From Vibrio pomeroyi (GTDB lineage: Bacteria > Pseudomonadota > Gammaproteobacteria > Enterobacterales > Vibrionaceae), in assembly GCA_041879425.1 (NCBI GenBank), contig CP090855.1, forward strand, positions 124,001 to 188,000: a stretch of 64,000 nucleotides of DNA. The letters run 5' to 3'. Under the pieces are notes generated by a model. The model did no database searches, was not told the DNA's origin, and saw only the letters and a program-made list of their open reading frames with translations. The translations under genes and the position numbers were made by a program. Below are positions 1 to 8,603 of the stretch, piece by piece. Position 1 is the stretch's first letter, and every line of letters starts with the position of its first letter.

Positions 1-768
1 GCCGAAGTCATCCGCGGTTAGTGGCAAGCCTTGATGATTATAGGCGAGCACAACACGGCCAATGCGTTTGCGTAAGTCTTGCAAGTCGTCAGCCAGTGCA
101 AGAATTGCCATCAGCTCTGAGGCGGCTGAGATATCAAATCCGTCTTCGCGTTCAAAGCCATTAATTGTTTTGTTCGCTTCATTCTTGCCTACAGTGATCA
201 TGCGTAGTGCGCGGTCATTGTGGTCGAGTACACGTCGCCACACGATTCTGCTTGGGTCAATATCCAAGGCTTTTAAGCCAGAACGCGCTTCAAACGCGTC
301 TAAGCCTTCGCGTTGTTCGTGATACAAACGTGCATCAATCGCTGCAGACGCAAGGTTATGAGCGGCTGTTACGGCATGAATATCACCAGTTAGATGCAGA
401 TTCAATTGATCCATAGGAGCGACTTGAGAATAGCCACCGCCAGCTGCGCCCCCTTTAACACCAAACACAGGGCCCATTGAAGGCTGACGAATACACGCCA
501 TCGCTGATTGGTTAATTTTGGCAAGACCTTGAGCTAGACCAATGGTGGTTACTGTTTTGCCTTCACCGAGTGGGGTGGGTGTAATCGCCGTGACTACGAC
601 CAATTTACCATCTTGTTGGTTAGCGAGGCGTTCAAGTGACGTGAGAGACACTTTAGATTTGAATTCGCCTAATGGCTGGTGTTCGTCGTGTTGCAGGCCT
701 GCTTGTTTGGCAACCTCACTGATGTTTTTAAGGGGAGTTGAGCGACAAATATCAATATCAGACAGCAT
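1..768 (-). CDS. fhs: Formate--tetrahydrofolate ligase (5' part, runs off the window)
   Basis: The gene reads leftwards from an ATG at 768 and is cut by the window edge, so only the first 256 codons are visible. It makes 10-formyl-tetrahydrofolate from formate, THF and ATP in the cytoplasm, feeding purine synthesis and formyl-Met. The visible part has the family P-loop TPLGEGKT at residues 65-72 and the FTHFS signature (RQPSMGPVFGVKGG, then AAGGGY) from residue 94. A near-consensus PurR box sits 33 bp upstream of the start, so purine repression is likely. The next gene on this strand, gsk, is also in purine metabolism but has its own terminator before fhs. Confidence 0.93.
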   Translation of the reverse strand, partial: MLSDIDICRSTPLKNISEVAKQAGLQHDEHQPLGEFKSKVSLTSLERLANQQDGKLVVVTAITPTPLGEGKTVTTIGLAQGLAKINQSAMACIRQPSMGPVFGVKGGAAGGGYSQVAPMDQLNLHLTGDIHAVTAAHNLASAAIDARLYHEQREGLDAFEARSGLKALDIDPSRIVWRRVLDHNDRALRMITVGKNEANKTINGFEREDGFDISAASELMAILALADDLQDLRKRIGRVVLAYNHQGLPLTADDFG

Positions 769-800
769 ATTTGATCCTTATATCAGAACCGAAAGGTGGT

Positions 801-816
801 ACGTAAACGTTTGCGT
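801..816 (-). promoter_or_regulatory. PurR box upstream of fhs
   Basis: The sequence ACGTAAACGTTTGCGT matches the PurR operator consensus ACGCAAACGTTTGCGT at 15 of 16 positions. It lies 33 bp upstream of the fhs start codon, where repressor binding would block the promoter. The match is seen in the sequence; regulation by PurR is inferred from the known link between formyl-THF and purine synthesis. Confidence 0.75.
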
Positions 817-975
817 GGCGATACTACTGCATAAATTTGCCAAGTAAAGGCAAACCACACGAATTATGTGCTGGAAGATAACAGATCTAAAGAGTCATTG
901 CGCGAGATCAAATCTTAAACGGGCAAAATATTTGATTCGATTACCTTCGATTGTGTTTGCATTGGCGTTTGATAC

Positions 976-999
976 AAAAAGGGCTGCATATAGCAGCCC
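976..999 (-). terminator. Intrinsic terminator of gsk
   Basis: A 7-bp perfect stem GGGCTGC/GCAGCCC with a five-base loop is followed on the minus strand by five T's. It lies about 43 bp beyond the gsk stop codon and separates gsk from fhs. Confidence 0.8.
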
Positions 1000-1041
1000 T
1001 TTAAGGATTCGATAATTTTACTTAGACGTCGTCTAGAAAGG

Positions 1042-2346
1042 TTAACGATCCCAGTATGTTTCTTCTAAGCTATCTTCGCGTTCTGGCAGTGCACGAGAAA
1101 GACGAGGAGAGTGCTGAGTCAGTACTTCGTAGCTTACGCGGTTTGCGTACTTACAAATTTGAGACAGTGACGAGTACGTTAAGCAAGCGTGTTCGTGCTT
1201 CTCGGAGTTTGGTACGTTCACGTGGTGGTAGCTGTTCGCTGCCATGTCGTGCAGTAATGCAGATAGCGCGCCATCGCCAGCACCGTTGGTGTTCTTAATC
1301 TCAAGTGGACCACCTAGGTAAGGGCCAATGTGAGAGTACACTTTCACTGGGTTTTGACAGTCTTGCTTGCGCATTGCACGGCTGAACTCATACTTGTTGA
1401 ATTCTGGGATGTTACCCGGCAATAGTGGCAGCGTTGTTTCACGCTTCGCTAGCTCGTCTGTGTAACCTGCCATGTAAAGGCCAATTGGACCTGCAGTACA
1501 TAGTACTAGGTCAACCCACTCAAGCGCTTTGTTTGCCGCTAGTAGTGGATCTTTCTCACCTGTTAGTGCTTCACCTTCGTCTTCGTTCATCGCGACGATG
1601 GTTACGTTTTCTTTCAGGTATTCTTGCCACCATTCAGCGTTACCTTCGATCACATACTTAGTACCAAGCGTCAGTACAACAGGCACATTGTGCGCTTTCG
1701 CGTATTCAATCGCTTTTTGTACTGCTTTTGGCATTGGATCTTCAGGCTTGCCACGCATTAGGTATGAAGACACAACTAGCGCAGATGCTTTCTCGAAAAT
1801 CTTTTCAGGAATGCTTTCAGGAAGTAGTTGGTTCATGTGTCCTTCGTTGATCGCAAACGTACGCTCGCCATCTTCGGTAATCAGCGTGTAACAACGACCA
1901 ATTGGACCATCAACAGTTTGTAGGTGGTTTAAGTTCATACGAGAAGAAGTGCGGCAAAGGTAACGGTAACCGAACGAGCCAACTTCAATTTTCTTAGACA
2001 TAACGCCAAGCAGTACAGATTTGCTGTCTGCAAGTACGGAATAGTTGTGCAGTGTGTTACCGATAGTGTCGCCAGGGTATTGATGCGTGATCAAACCGCG
2101 CTCAACTAGCTCTTCATACAACGCATCTGCTTTACTTTCTTCCAATACAAGCGAGTGACCTTTACTTAGCTCGTATTTTTCTAGGAACGCGCTGTCAACA
2201 CGGGCTTCGATATCAACAATAGTTTGACCCACACCGACAATAGTCGCTCGGTGAAGCTTAGGTGTTTGTTGAATTTGGTTGACCAACGGATCACGTGCGT
2301 GAGTTGGAAAGTAGTGCTTAGATTTACGCTGTCCAGGAAACTTCAT
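1042..2346 (-). CDS. gsk: Inosine-guanosine kinase
   Basis: This 434-residue protein phosphorylates inosine and guanosine to IMP and GMP in purine salvage. It is a PfkB/ribokinase-family sugar kinase: the C-terminal signature with the catalytic Asp is seen as NTNGAGDGA at residues 352-360. Length and the N-terminal MKFPGQRKSKHYFP segment agree with the enterobacterial and Vibrio inosine kinases. The gene is flanked by fhs, which also serves purine metabolism, but has its own terminator. No PurR box is visible in its upstream region. Confidence 0.93.
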   Translation of the reverse strand: MKFPGQRKSKHYFPTHARDPLVNQIQQTPKLHRATIVGVGQTIVDIEARVDSAFLEKYELSKGHSLVLEESKADALYEELVERGLITHQYPGDTIGNTLHNYSVLADSKSVLLGVMSKKIEVGSFGYRYLCRTSSRMNLNHLQTVDGPIGRCYTLITEDGERTFAINEGHMNQLLPESIPEKIFEKASALVVSSYLMRGKPEDPMPKAVQKAIEYAKAHNVPVVLTLGTKYVIEGNAEWWQEYLKENVTIVAMNEDEGEALTGEKDPLLAANKALEWVDLVLCTAGPIGLYMAGYTDELAKRETTLPLLPGNIPEFNKYEFSRAMRKQDCQNPVKVYSHIGPYLGGPLEIKNTNGAGDGALSALLHDMAANSYHHVNVPNSEKHEHACLTYSSLSQICKYANRVSYEVLTQHSPRLSRALPEREDSLEETYWDR

Positions 2347-2420
2347 ATGAAAAATACAGTGAAAAAATTTTGCCGCATGATATCACATTTTGTTTCTGTT
2401 TCTTTCATTTTTATTACATT

Positions 2421-2457
2421 TTGAATCACCTGCACAATGTCTGTACAGGTGATTCAA
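2421..2457. repeat. 12-bp inverted repeat between creA-like gene and gsk
   Basis: TTGAATCACCTG and CAGGTGATTCAA form a perfect 12-bp stem with a 13-base loop, just beyond the stop codon of the CreA-like gene. No U-tract follows in either direction, so it is not a classical intrinsic terminator. It may be a transcript-end stabilising hairpin or a factor-dependent end. Confidence 0.6.
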
Positions 2458-2475
2458 CTAACTATCCGTTTGAAA

Positions 2476-2955
2476 CTACTCGGTTGGCTGGACTAACGTC
2501 GCTGGATCAACGTAAGCCTCTGTACCCCATAGTGGAACAGTTGAAAGGCTGTGTTTGAAGCTACCTTCTGTTTCTTTGGTCGTGTAAGACAAGTAAAGCA
2601 GTGATTGATTCTCTGCATCGTAGATACGGCGAACCTTCATTGTCTTGAAGAAGATACTTTTCGATTTTTTGAATACCACTTCACCTGACTTGCTTTTATC
2701 GATCGTAGCAATCATTTCTGGTGTAATTTCGCCAGTTTGACGACAAGAGATTGAGCTATCGCTTGGATCAGAAAGGCTAAGGTTCGCTTCGATGGATGCG
2801 ATATGACAAGTCACACCTGCAATCTTATCGTCATCAAGAGAAGACATTTTGATGTCCTTCATTGTGAAGAAACCCAGAGAGACGTCGCCAACCTCGTTGT
2901 CCGAACAGCCAGCTAACATTGTGATGATACCTGCTGCTATTAAGGCTTTTTTCAT
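2476..2955 (-). CDS. creA: CreA-family periplasmic protein, lipoprotein form
   Basis: The 159-residue protein matches the CreA family of small exported proteins of unknown function along its length: the conserved parts GVTCHI, ISCRQTGEI, GEVVFKK, KVRRIYDAENQSLLYLSY and the final SLSTVPLWGT region are all recognisable. Unlike E. coli CreA, the N-terminus carries a lipobox (MLAGC, Cys at about residue 17), suggesting a lipoprotein. The ATG is preceded by AAGGA at a good distance. It stands alone, so its neighbours give no hint of its role. Confidence 0.85.
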   Translation of the reverse strand: MKKALIAAGIITMLAGCSDNEVGDVSLGFFTMKDIKMSSLDDDKIAGVTCHIASIEANLSLSDPSDSSISCRQTGEITPEMIATIDKSKSGEVVFKKSKSIFFKTMKVRRIYDAENQSLLYLSYTTKETEGSFKHSLSTVPLWGTEAYVDPATLVQPTE

Positions 2956-3060
2956 AAGAAGTCCTTTTTATTTATATAGTTCTGTTTACTATAAGGATAT
3001 TGAAAGCATGAATACGAGTGTAGAGCTTTTCGTTAAGTTCTTAAAGGATGTTGTTGGATA

Positions 3061-3186
3061 ATGAAAAATATGAAGCATTTAAAGTACTTGTTGGCCTTGG
3101 TCATGCTCTGTATGCTCTCTGCTTGTAGCTCGGCACCTCAGCCGACCATATGTCTTCCAAATAACTGTGATATTTGGGGATACTAA
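3061..3186 (+). CDS. Small lipoprotein, 41 residues
   Basis: A short reading frame starts at ATG 3061 and encodes 41 residues: a basic N-terminus, a hydrophobic stretch and the lipobox LSAC, then a short Cys-containing tail (ICLPNNCDIWGY). This is a typical small bacterial lipoprotein. It ends 17 bp before the next gene and is probably co-transcribed with it. The two Cys in the tail could form a disulfide. No function is known to me, and an internal ATG at codon 4 could also serve as start. Confidence 0.6.
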   Translation: MKNMKHLKYLLALVMLCMLSACSSAPQPTICLPNNCDIWGY

Positions 3187-3203
3187 CCGTAGGTACTAAA
3201 AGA

Positions 3204-3698
3204 ATGAATAACGAAATACCTGAAATTGCACATAATAAAAACCAATGGCTGTTTAGCCAGCTCGATATTGCTTACCCCGCAAAAGAGAGCCTTCTCGGTT
3301 TAGATATCTATAAAAAACAACTTTCCCAAAAGACTTACCAACTTCTCCCACAAGATCAAACTCCCACTCAAATTGACGAACTGCATAAAGTCGATTTCCA
3401 TAAGCTGACCGTACTTTTCTCATTAAACCAAGCAAGTGCTTATCAAGATGAAGCTGAAAGGGCGAACATCTTGGAGTTCTTAAGCCAGATTATGTTGTCG
3501 GATGAACATGAGCTTTATGTCGGTACAAAAAACGGCGATGTCGTCGCAAGCGCGGTAGTGACAGCAACGGATGAAGAGCTATTGATATCGGATGTTGTTA
3601 ACCAAGACGATCAAAACATTGTCGGCTTTGCTAAACAGTTACATGATTTTTGGGCACAAGATCAAGTTTCTACCCATAAAGTGTGGTTCGAGAACTAA
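3204..3698 (+). CDS. Hypothetical protein, 164 residues
   Basis: I do not recognise this protein. It is soluble, acidic and mixed alpha/beta, with no signal peptide or membrane segment. Residues in the second half (GTKNGDVVASAVVTATDEELLISDV) resemble the central strands of an acetyltransferase-like fold, but no CoA-binding loop is evident, so I assign nothing. I chose ATG 3204 because the upstream part of the open frame overlaps the small lipoprotein gene and has only a TTG start. Probably co-transcribed with that lipoprotein. Confidence 0.7.
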   Translation: MNNEIPEIAHNKNQWLFSQLDIAYPAKESLLGLDIYKKQLSQKTYQLLPQDQTPTQIDELHKVDFHKLTVLFSLNQASAYQDEAERANILEFLSQIMLSDEHELYVGTKNGDVVASAVVTATDEELLISDVVNQDDQNIVGFAKQLHDFWAQDQVSTHKVWFEN

Positions 3699-3758
3699 AG
3701 ATTCTTTGAGAAAGCGTTAATCTGAGTACAATACACCGTCTTTTAAAAAGGGTTCGGT

Positions 3759-5582
3759 ATGTACAAGCTATTGATCTCAATCGCTGTATTGTGTGTTAGC
3801 GCTTTTTCTCCTGCGATTTATGCTAACGACTGGGATATCAAACAAATCCTAGTTTTACACTCCTACGAACCTTCCTATCAATGGACCGCGGATTTCCAAA
3901 AGGGCATCGACAGCGCGTTCGAACACTCTCAATCTGAAGTAAAGCTCTCAATCGAGTACTTAGATACCAAGCGTATACATAGCCCTGAATACTACGAGTC
4001 TCTCGCAAACTACTTACAAGCAAAATACGCTGGTTATGAATTTGATGGTGTGATTGCGACTGATGATAACGCCGCCAATTTCCTAGAATCGCTGAGCACA
4101 TTGATTGGTCGCTCTACACCCGTTGTTGCGGCGGGTATCAACGACATTAGTACCGACATGTATGCCGTGACCGATAGAGCAACCGTGCTTTACGAAAATG
4201 ACCACATCGATATTAATATTGAACTGATTTCTCAGCTAAGACCAAACATCAAGAACTTATACTTTGTAAATGATTACAGTGTCACGTCTCAACTGATTCG
4301 AAAAGAAGTCTATAAAGTGATGGCTGACTTTCCAAAGATCAATCTGGTCGAAGTCAGTAATCAAACGCTTGAGCAAGCGAGTCAATTTTTACAAACGATC
4401 TCAGCTGATGATGCCGTGTTACTCAGTCACTACAACACTGAGCTGACTCAAGGTGTTTATCACTCTTATAAAGAAGTGGCCGAAACTTTATCAGCATCAA
4501 GTGCAGCACCTGTGTTTGCGCTTTGGCAGTTTAATATCCTAGGTGATGTACTTGGCGGTTATGTCAATCATTCACAGAGTATGGGTGAAGAGGCGGTTGA
4601 TGCGTTAAATAAGTACATACCACTTAACTTCGATACTCCGCTTGTACCGGGTGACAATATTCGCTTTGTCTTCAATTACGCAGCTTTGGAAAAGTTTGGC
4701 ATCAGTGAAAGTGCACTTCCTGAAGAATCGGTTGTCGTTAATGAACCTTCTTCTTTTATCCGCAAGAACTTCCAACTGTTAATGGGTTTGACCATGGTCA
4801 TTGCTGGATTAAGCCTGATTATCCTGATGCAGTTTGTTACTTTACGCCAGAAGAAAGAGTTGGCGAAGAGGAACAAGCGAATCCTCGCTCTGCAGAAACA
4901 AACACTGAACGTTCAAAAAGACATGATTCATGTATTGGGTGAAGCGATTGAAACACGCTCAGGAGAGACAGGGAACCATGTTAAGCGCGTTGCTAAGCTG
5001 TCAGCACTGTTGGCGAGGCATAGTGGTTTGAGCCACCGAGAAGTCGAGATGATAGAGATCATCAGCCCAATGCACGATGTAGGTAAGATCTCTGTACCGG
5101 AATCTATTCTCGACAAACCAGGTAAGCTAACCGAACAAGAGTGGGAGGTGATGAAACTTCACACCACCGCAGGTTACAACTTATTGAAAAGTGGCGCTGG
5201 TGACATTACTAATCTCGCTGCAATCATCGCCAATGAGCACCATGAACGTTGGGATGGCGCTGGTTACCCGAATGGCAAAGCAGGTGAGGAGATTCACCTG
5301 TTTGCGCGTATTACTGCGGTCGCGGATGTGTTTGATGCGTTACTCAGTGCACGTTGCTACAAAGAGCCCTGGTCATTAGAGATGGTTGTCGACTTGTTTG
5401 AGCGAGAGTGCGGTTATCAGTTTGATCCCCAGTTGACCAAGTTGCTTTTAAAATACTTACCTGAATTCGTCGCGATCCGCGATACGTACCCTGACAATGG
5501 CACATTTGAGGCTTCAAGCTTAGATAATCTCACAACTAAAAAGAGCGAAACTAAAGCCATTGAAGAGTTGGCTGTTAATTAG
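3759..5582 (+). CDS. HD-GYP c-di-GMP phosphodiesterase with periplasmic sensor
   Basis: This 607-residue membrane protein has a signal peptide/first membrane anchor (residues 1-22), a periplasmic domain of the ABC sugar-binding type (VLHSYEPSYQWTADF at the start is typical of the PF04392-like sensors), one membrane helix at about 336-358, a short coiled-coil, and a C-terminal HD-GYP domain. The HD pair is at 439-440 in MHDVGK, and the GYP motif at 502-504 within HHERWDGAGYP. The signature residues are intact, so it should hydrolyse cyclic di-GMP in response to a periplasmic ligand. It appears monocistronic. Confidence 0.9.
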   Translation: MYKLLISIAVLCVSAFSPAIYANDWDIKQILVLHSYEPSYQWTADFQKGIDSAFEHSQSEVKLSIEYLDTKRIHSPEYYESLANYLQAKYAGYEFDGVIATDDNAANFLESLSTLIGRSTPVVAAGINDISTDMYAVTDRATVLYENDHIDINIELISQLRPNIKNLYFVNDYSVTSQLIRKEVYKVMADFPKINLVEVSNQTLEQASQFLQTISADDAVLLSHYNTELTQGVYHSYKEVAETLSASSAAPVFALWQFNILGDVLGGYVNHSQSMGEEAVDALNKYIPLNFDTPLVPGDNIRFVFNYAALEKFGISESALPEESVVVNEPSSFIRKNFQLLMGLTMVIAGLSLIILMQFVTLRQKKELAKRNKRILALQKQTLNVQKDMIHVLGEAIETRSGETGNHVKRVAKLSALLARHSGLSHREVEMIEIISPMHDVGKISVPESILDKPGKLTEQEWEVMKLHTTAGYNLLKSGAGDITNLAAIIANEHHERWDGAGYPNGKAGEEIHLFARITAVADVFDALLSARCYKEPWSLEMVVDLFERECGYQFDPQLTKLLLKYLPEFVAIRDTYPDNGTFEASSLDNLTTKKSETKAIEELAVN

Positions 5583-5871
5583 ATTTTGAAGCTACTTAAC
5601 GCATGGTTTCTTTCAGCCTTGTAGAAATTAACCCGTGTAAATTTATATTTTTAACTGTTCGTTCGCGGTTTTTGTAAACCAAGCAGTATTTGGTGCTGCT
5701 CATTCCTCAGCAATTCGGTGAAAACTGTTGCTTATCGTGAACTATAAGGTGATCTACTGCATATTTCGCGAAGAGAAATAAGCAAGTCTCGGTAAAGTGT
5801 TACCTTAATCATCCCGACTACTTTCATAACCCTATAGGATAAAGCTTGGATTCAATGGGAGTGAGAGAGCT

Positions 5872-6597
5872 ATGCGGTTAGAACAGACTAAATGTGTAAT
5901 TTTCGATTGTGACGGGACACTTATCGATAGCGAGAAGCTGTGTTGCCAAGCCTTGGTGAACGTATTTTCTGGCTTTGGGGCTGAGTTAAACGTGAACGAC
6001 TGCTATGCACATTTTCAAGGCGGTAAGTTGGCTGACATCTTAATGGATACCCAAGAGCGTTTAGGCCTATCTATTTCGATTGATACACTTGAGCCACTAT
6101 ATCGCACTGAACTCGAAGCCTTGTTCCAACGCCACTTGAAACCGATGGATGGTGCGATAGAGCTGATTGAATTCCTTAAGGGTGAAGACATCGAGTTTTG
6201 TATTGCTTCTAATGCACCCAAATCTCGAGTTGAATCCTCATTAGCGATGACCGGCATGCTCGACGATTTTAAAGGTAAAGTGTTTTCGGCGTTTGATGCA
6301 AACAGTTGGAAGCCAGAGCCAGACCTAATCATGTACACTGCAATGAACATGGGCTTTTTACCCAATGAGTGCATCTATGTTGATGATACTTTGAAGGGAA
6401 TCGAAGCAGGCGTTCGTGCAGGCATTCAATCATTCAGATTGCGTCCAAGCATTGATGAATCACTTGTAGATCCAGAAGCCGACTCAGCAGAGCTAGCGGC
6501 TCAGGATATCTACAGCTTGGAAGAAATTTCTGTTTGGATTAATGGCAAGCACTGCTCAAGTGGTGGTATACCGAACTCTGCAGCTTTGGTGGGTTAG
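5872..6597 (+). CDS. HAD-family phosphatase, YieH-like
   Basis: A 241-residue haloacid-dehalogenase-superfamily hydrolase of the beta-phosphoglucomutase/YieH type. Motif I is FDCDGT with nucleophile Asp12 and acid/base Asp14; motif II is the SN in IASNAPKS; motif III the Lys in SWKPEPD; motif IV the Asp pair in YVDDTLKG. Overall similarity is to E. coli YieH (6-phosphogluconate phosphatase), but the substrate cannot be read from sequence. A purine-rich GGGAGTGAGAG precedes the ATG. Its 3' end overlaps a convergent small gene by 59 bp. Confidence 0.87.
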   Translation: MRLEQTKCVIFDCDGTLIDSEKLCCQALVNVFSGFGAELNVNDCYAHFQGGKLADILMDTQERLGLSISIDTLEPLYRTELEALFQRHLKPMDGAIELIEFLKGEDIEFCIASNAPKSRVESSLAMTGMLDDFKGKVFSAFDANSWKPEPDLIMYTAMNMGFLPNECIYVDDTLKGIEAGVRAGIQSFRLRPSIDESLVDPEADSAELAAQDIYSLEEISVWINGKHCSSGGIPNSAALVG

Positions 6598-6754
6598 TGC
6601 CTAATTGAAGGCTGACTACTTTACTAAATTGTTTGGTGTGGAAACCGCATGATGCGCAAGTAAACTTCTCTCCACTTTCTGAAAGCAGATATTCGTCGTG
6701 TTGGCATAAAGGGCATGTGATGTCGTCGGTGTTTGGTGCTTTTGTTTTATTCAT
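6539..6754 (-). CDS. Small zinc-ribbon protein, 71 residues
   Basis: The reading frame has two paired cysteines, CPLC and CASC spaced 18 residues apart, the pattern of a zinc ribbon. An AGGTGGA ribosome binding site lies about 6 bp upstream of the ATG at 6754. The last 20 codons overlap the end of the convergent HAD gene, which is unusual but compatible with a real gene. The conserved Cys pairs and good start signal favour a true protein; its function is unknown. Confidence 0.6.
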   Translation of the reverse strand: MNKTKAPNTDDITCPLCQHDEYLLSESGEKFTCASCGFHTKQFSKVVSLQLGTNPPKLQSSVYHHLSSACH

Positions 6755-6935
6755 TATGTGTCCACCTGCAGCAAGAGGGTAAGCGAAAATAAGACCCGTT
6801 TAAGTAGATTACTCCTAAGCTCGATTATTAGACAGTTTTGACACTTCTTAATCTCTCCTTTGCGACTTGCTTCATGGTAATGATAATCTCATCGTTAGTG
6901 ACCATGGTTTTTGTAATGTTATTAACCCCATCCAA

Positions 6936-6960
6936 TAAAAAAGGACTCATGCGAGTCCTT
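6936..6960 (-). terminator. Terminator of the chemoreceptor gene
   Basis: AAGGACTC-ATGC-GAGTCCTT is a perfect 8-bp stem with a four-base loop, followed on the minus strand by a run of T's. It ends the transcript of the methyl-accepting protein whose stop codon is at 7031. Confidence 0.85.
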
Positions 6961-7030
6961 ATTAGTTTGGTTTCTATTCACGTTACTGTAAGCCACTTTA
7001 ACCTTGGCTTTGAACGTTATCACTTGAGTC

Positions 7031-8455
7031 TTAAGTGCGGTATCTAGACAAAGTTTGTGATAGCGACACTGACGCTTCCGTTAGCTTAGATACGCCATTT
7101 GACGAGTTTTGAGCGACTTCTTTAATCACATCAGATTGACTACGGATATCGTTCAGCTCTGCTGCAATGGTGTTTGCTACGTTACTTTGCTCATCGGCTG
7201 ATGTGGCGATTTGAATACTCATATCCATTAGCGCTTGAGCTGAATCAGCAATAGAGTTTACGTCGTCACCGATGTTTGAAATCAACTGGCTACTGGTTTG
7301 TGCTTGATCGACCGTTTGTTCGGTGATCTTCGCAATGTTTTGGCTCTCTTGTTGTAAGCGTTCAATCATTGCTTGGATTTCTACCGTCGCGGATTGAGTT
7401 CGGCTCGCAAGCGTTCGAACTTCATCAGCAACGACTGCGAAACCACGGCCTTGTTCACCTGCACGAGCCGCTTCAATGGCTGCGTTCAGTGCAAGTAAGT
7501 TTGTTTGCTCTGAAATAGCGTTGATTGTGGTGATCACTTCGTTAATTTGGCTAGTGTTCACATTTAAGCTGGTCACTGAAGAGGAAGTTTGCTCAATCAA
7601 AGAAGACAGGGTAGTAATCTCGGAAATAGCTTGCTGAACCTTCGCGTGGCTGTCGTTGATCTGCTGTGCGTCTTGTTCTGTTTGCTCAGTTGAACGTGCA
7701 GAGATATTAGACACTTCATTGGCAGATGCGGTCATCTGGTCCATTGCAGTAGCCACAGAGTCTAGAGAAGCGTTCTGGCTCATGATTTGTGTTTCGCTGC
7801 GCTTCATCTCTGTTTCGAAAGAGGCAGACGTTTCACTTAAAGTCGTGGCATTATGGTTTACGTTGTTTACTAATTCACTCAGCGTGTCCATCGAACGGTC
7901 AAGTGCACAACCAATCGTACCAAATTCATCACGGCCAGGGTGGAAACCAAGGCGTGAAGTTAAGTCACCATCACCAATCTTTTGAGTCGTTGAGTAAAGT
8001 ACCCAAAGAGCGCCACCTAAGAAGGTCGCTACCCAGTAACAGAAAAGACCAAATGGCAAACACCATAAAAGACTGAGTAATAAAGTGTACAGTGCTTGCT
8101 GTTTTTGGTTTTGTGTATCGTTGTTTGAGACGGTCAGAGAGTAGTAATTACCATCTTGTGCAATAGCCGTTGCGGTAACTGCGCCATTGTTCGAAATGAT
8201 GGTCTCTTGAGGACGAGTTTGTTGGCTAACAGAACGAACAGAGGCAGGGGAATCTGACGCTAATAAAATACCTTTGAGTTGATACTCAACTTGCTGTTTT
8301 GCACTCGCGTCAATTTGTTCCATTTTATTGACGTAGTTGAGACCAGCTAGGCTCGCCACTGCGGCGAAAAAGATTAAGAAAATGACCCAAAACTTATCGT
8401 TGATAGACATTTTAATAAACAGTTTGTCTATCGTTCGAAATTGTACTTCTTTCAT
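7031..8455 (-). CDS. Methyl-accepting chemotaxis protein
   Basis: This 474-residue chemoreceptor has a first membrane helix at about 20-40, a short periplasmic region of about 80 residues, a second membrane region at about 125-150, a HAMP domain (ending near 200) and a cytoplasmic signalling domain. The hairpin tip that contacts CheA/CheW is clear (ISEQTNLLALNAAIEAARAG, then EQGRGFAVVADEVR). The periplasmic domain is too short for a full Cache or four-helix sensor, so the ligand is obscure. The start region is unusual: its GGAG ribosome binding site overlaps a hairpin (see 8456-8485). Confidence 0.92.
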   Translation of the reverse strand: MKEVQFRTIDKLFIKMSINDKFWVIFLIFFAAVASLAGLNYVNKMEQIDASAKQQVEYQLKGILLASDSPASVRSVSQQTRPQETIISNNGAVTATAIAQDGNYYSLTVSNNDTQNQKQQALYTLLLSLLWCLPFGLFCYWVATFLGGALWVLYSTTQKIGDGDLTSRLGFHPGRDEFGTIGCALDRSMDTLSELVNNVNHNATTLSETSASFETEMKRSETQIMSQNASLDSVATAMDQMTASANEVSNISARSTEQTEQDAQQINDSHAKVQQAISEITTLSSLIEQTSSSVTSLNVNTSQINEVITTINAISEQTNLLALNAAIEAARAGEQGRGFAVVADEVRTLASRTQSATVEIQAMIERLQQESQNIAKITEQTVDQAQTSSQLISNIGDDVNSIADSAQALMDMSIQIATSADEQSNVANTIAAELNDIRSQSDVIKEVAQNSSNGVSKLTEASVSLSQTLSRYRT

Positions 8456-8485
8456 AAAAACTCCACGGTAAATCCTTTACCGTGG
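8456..8485 (-). terminator. Terminator-like hairpin over the chemoreceptor ribosome binding site
   Basis: On the minus strand CCACGGTAAA-GGA-TTTACCGTGG forms a perfect 10-bp stem, followed by AG and five T's and then directly the chemoreceptor ATG. It can serve as the tyrP terminator (tyrP ends 120 bp upstream), but its right arm also contains most of the GGAG that would start chemoreceptor translation. It could therefore attenuate or mask the chemoreceptor gene. Confidence 0.75.
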
Positions 8486-8603
8486 ACTCTAAATAACCGA
8501 CCTCAATAAAAACGTGACACCAATCTACTAATTGTGAAAATTAATGATAACAACATGTCATTTATGAGATCTCAATCAAGTATTTATATCCCGTATGAGT
8601 TTA

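Noticed and set aside
6838..7047. A 69-codon plus-strand frame with hydrophobic residues
   Set aside because: It needs a TTG start, spans the chemoreceptor's terminator and overlaps its 3' end.
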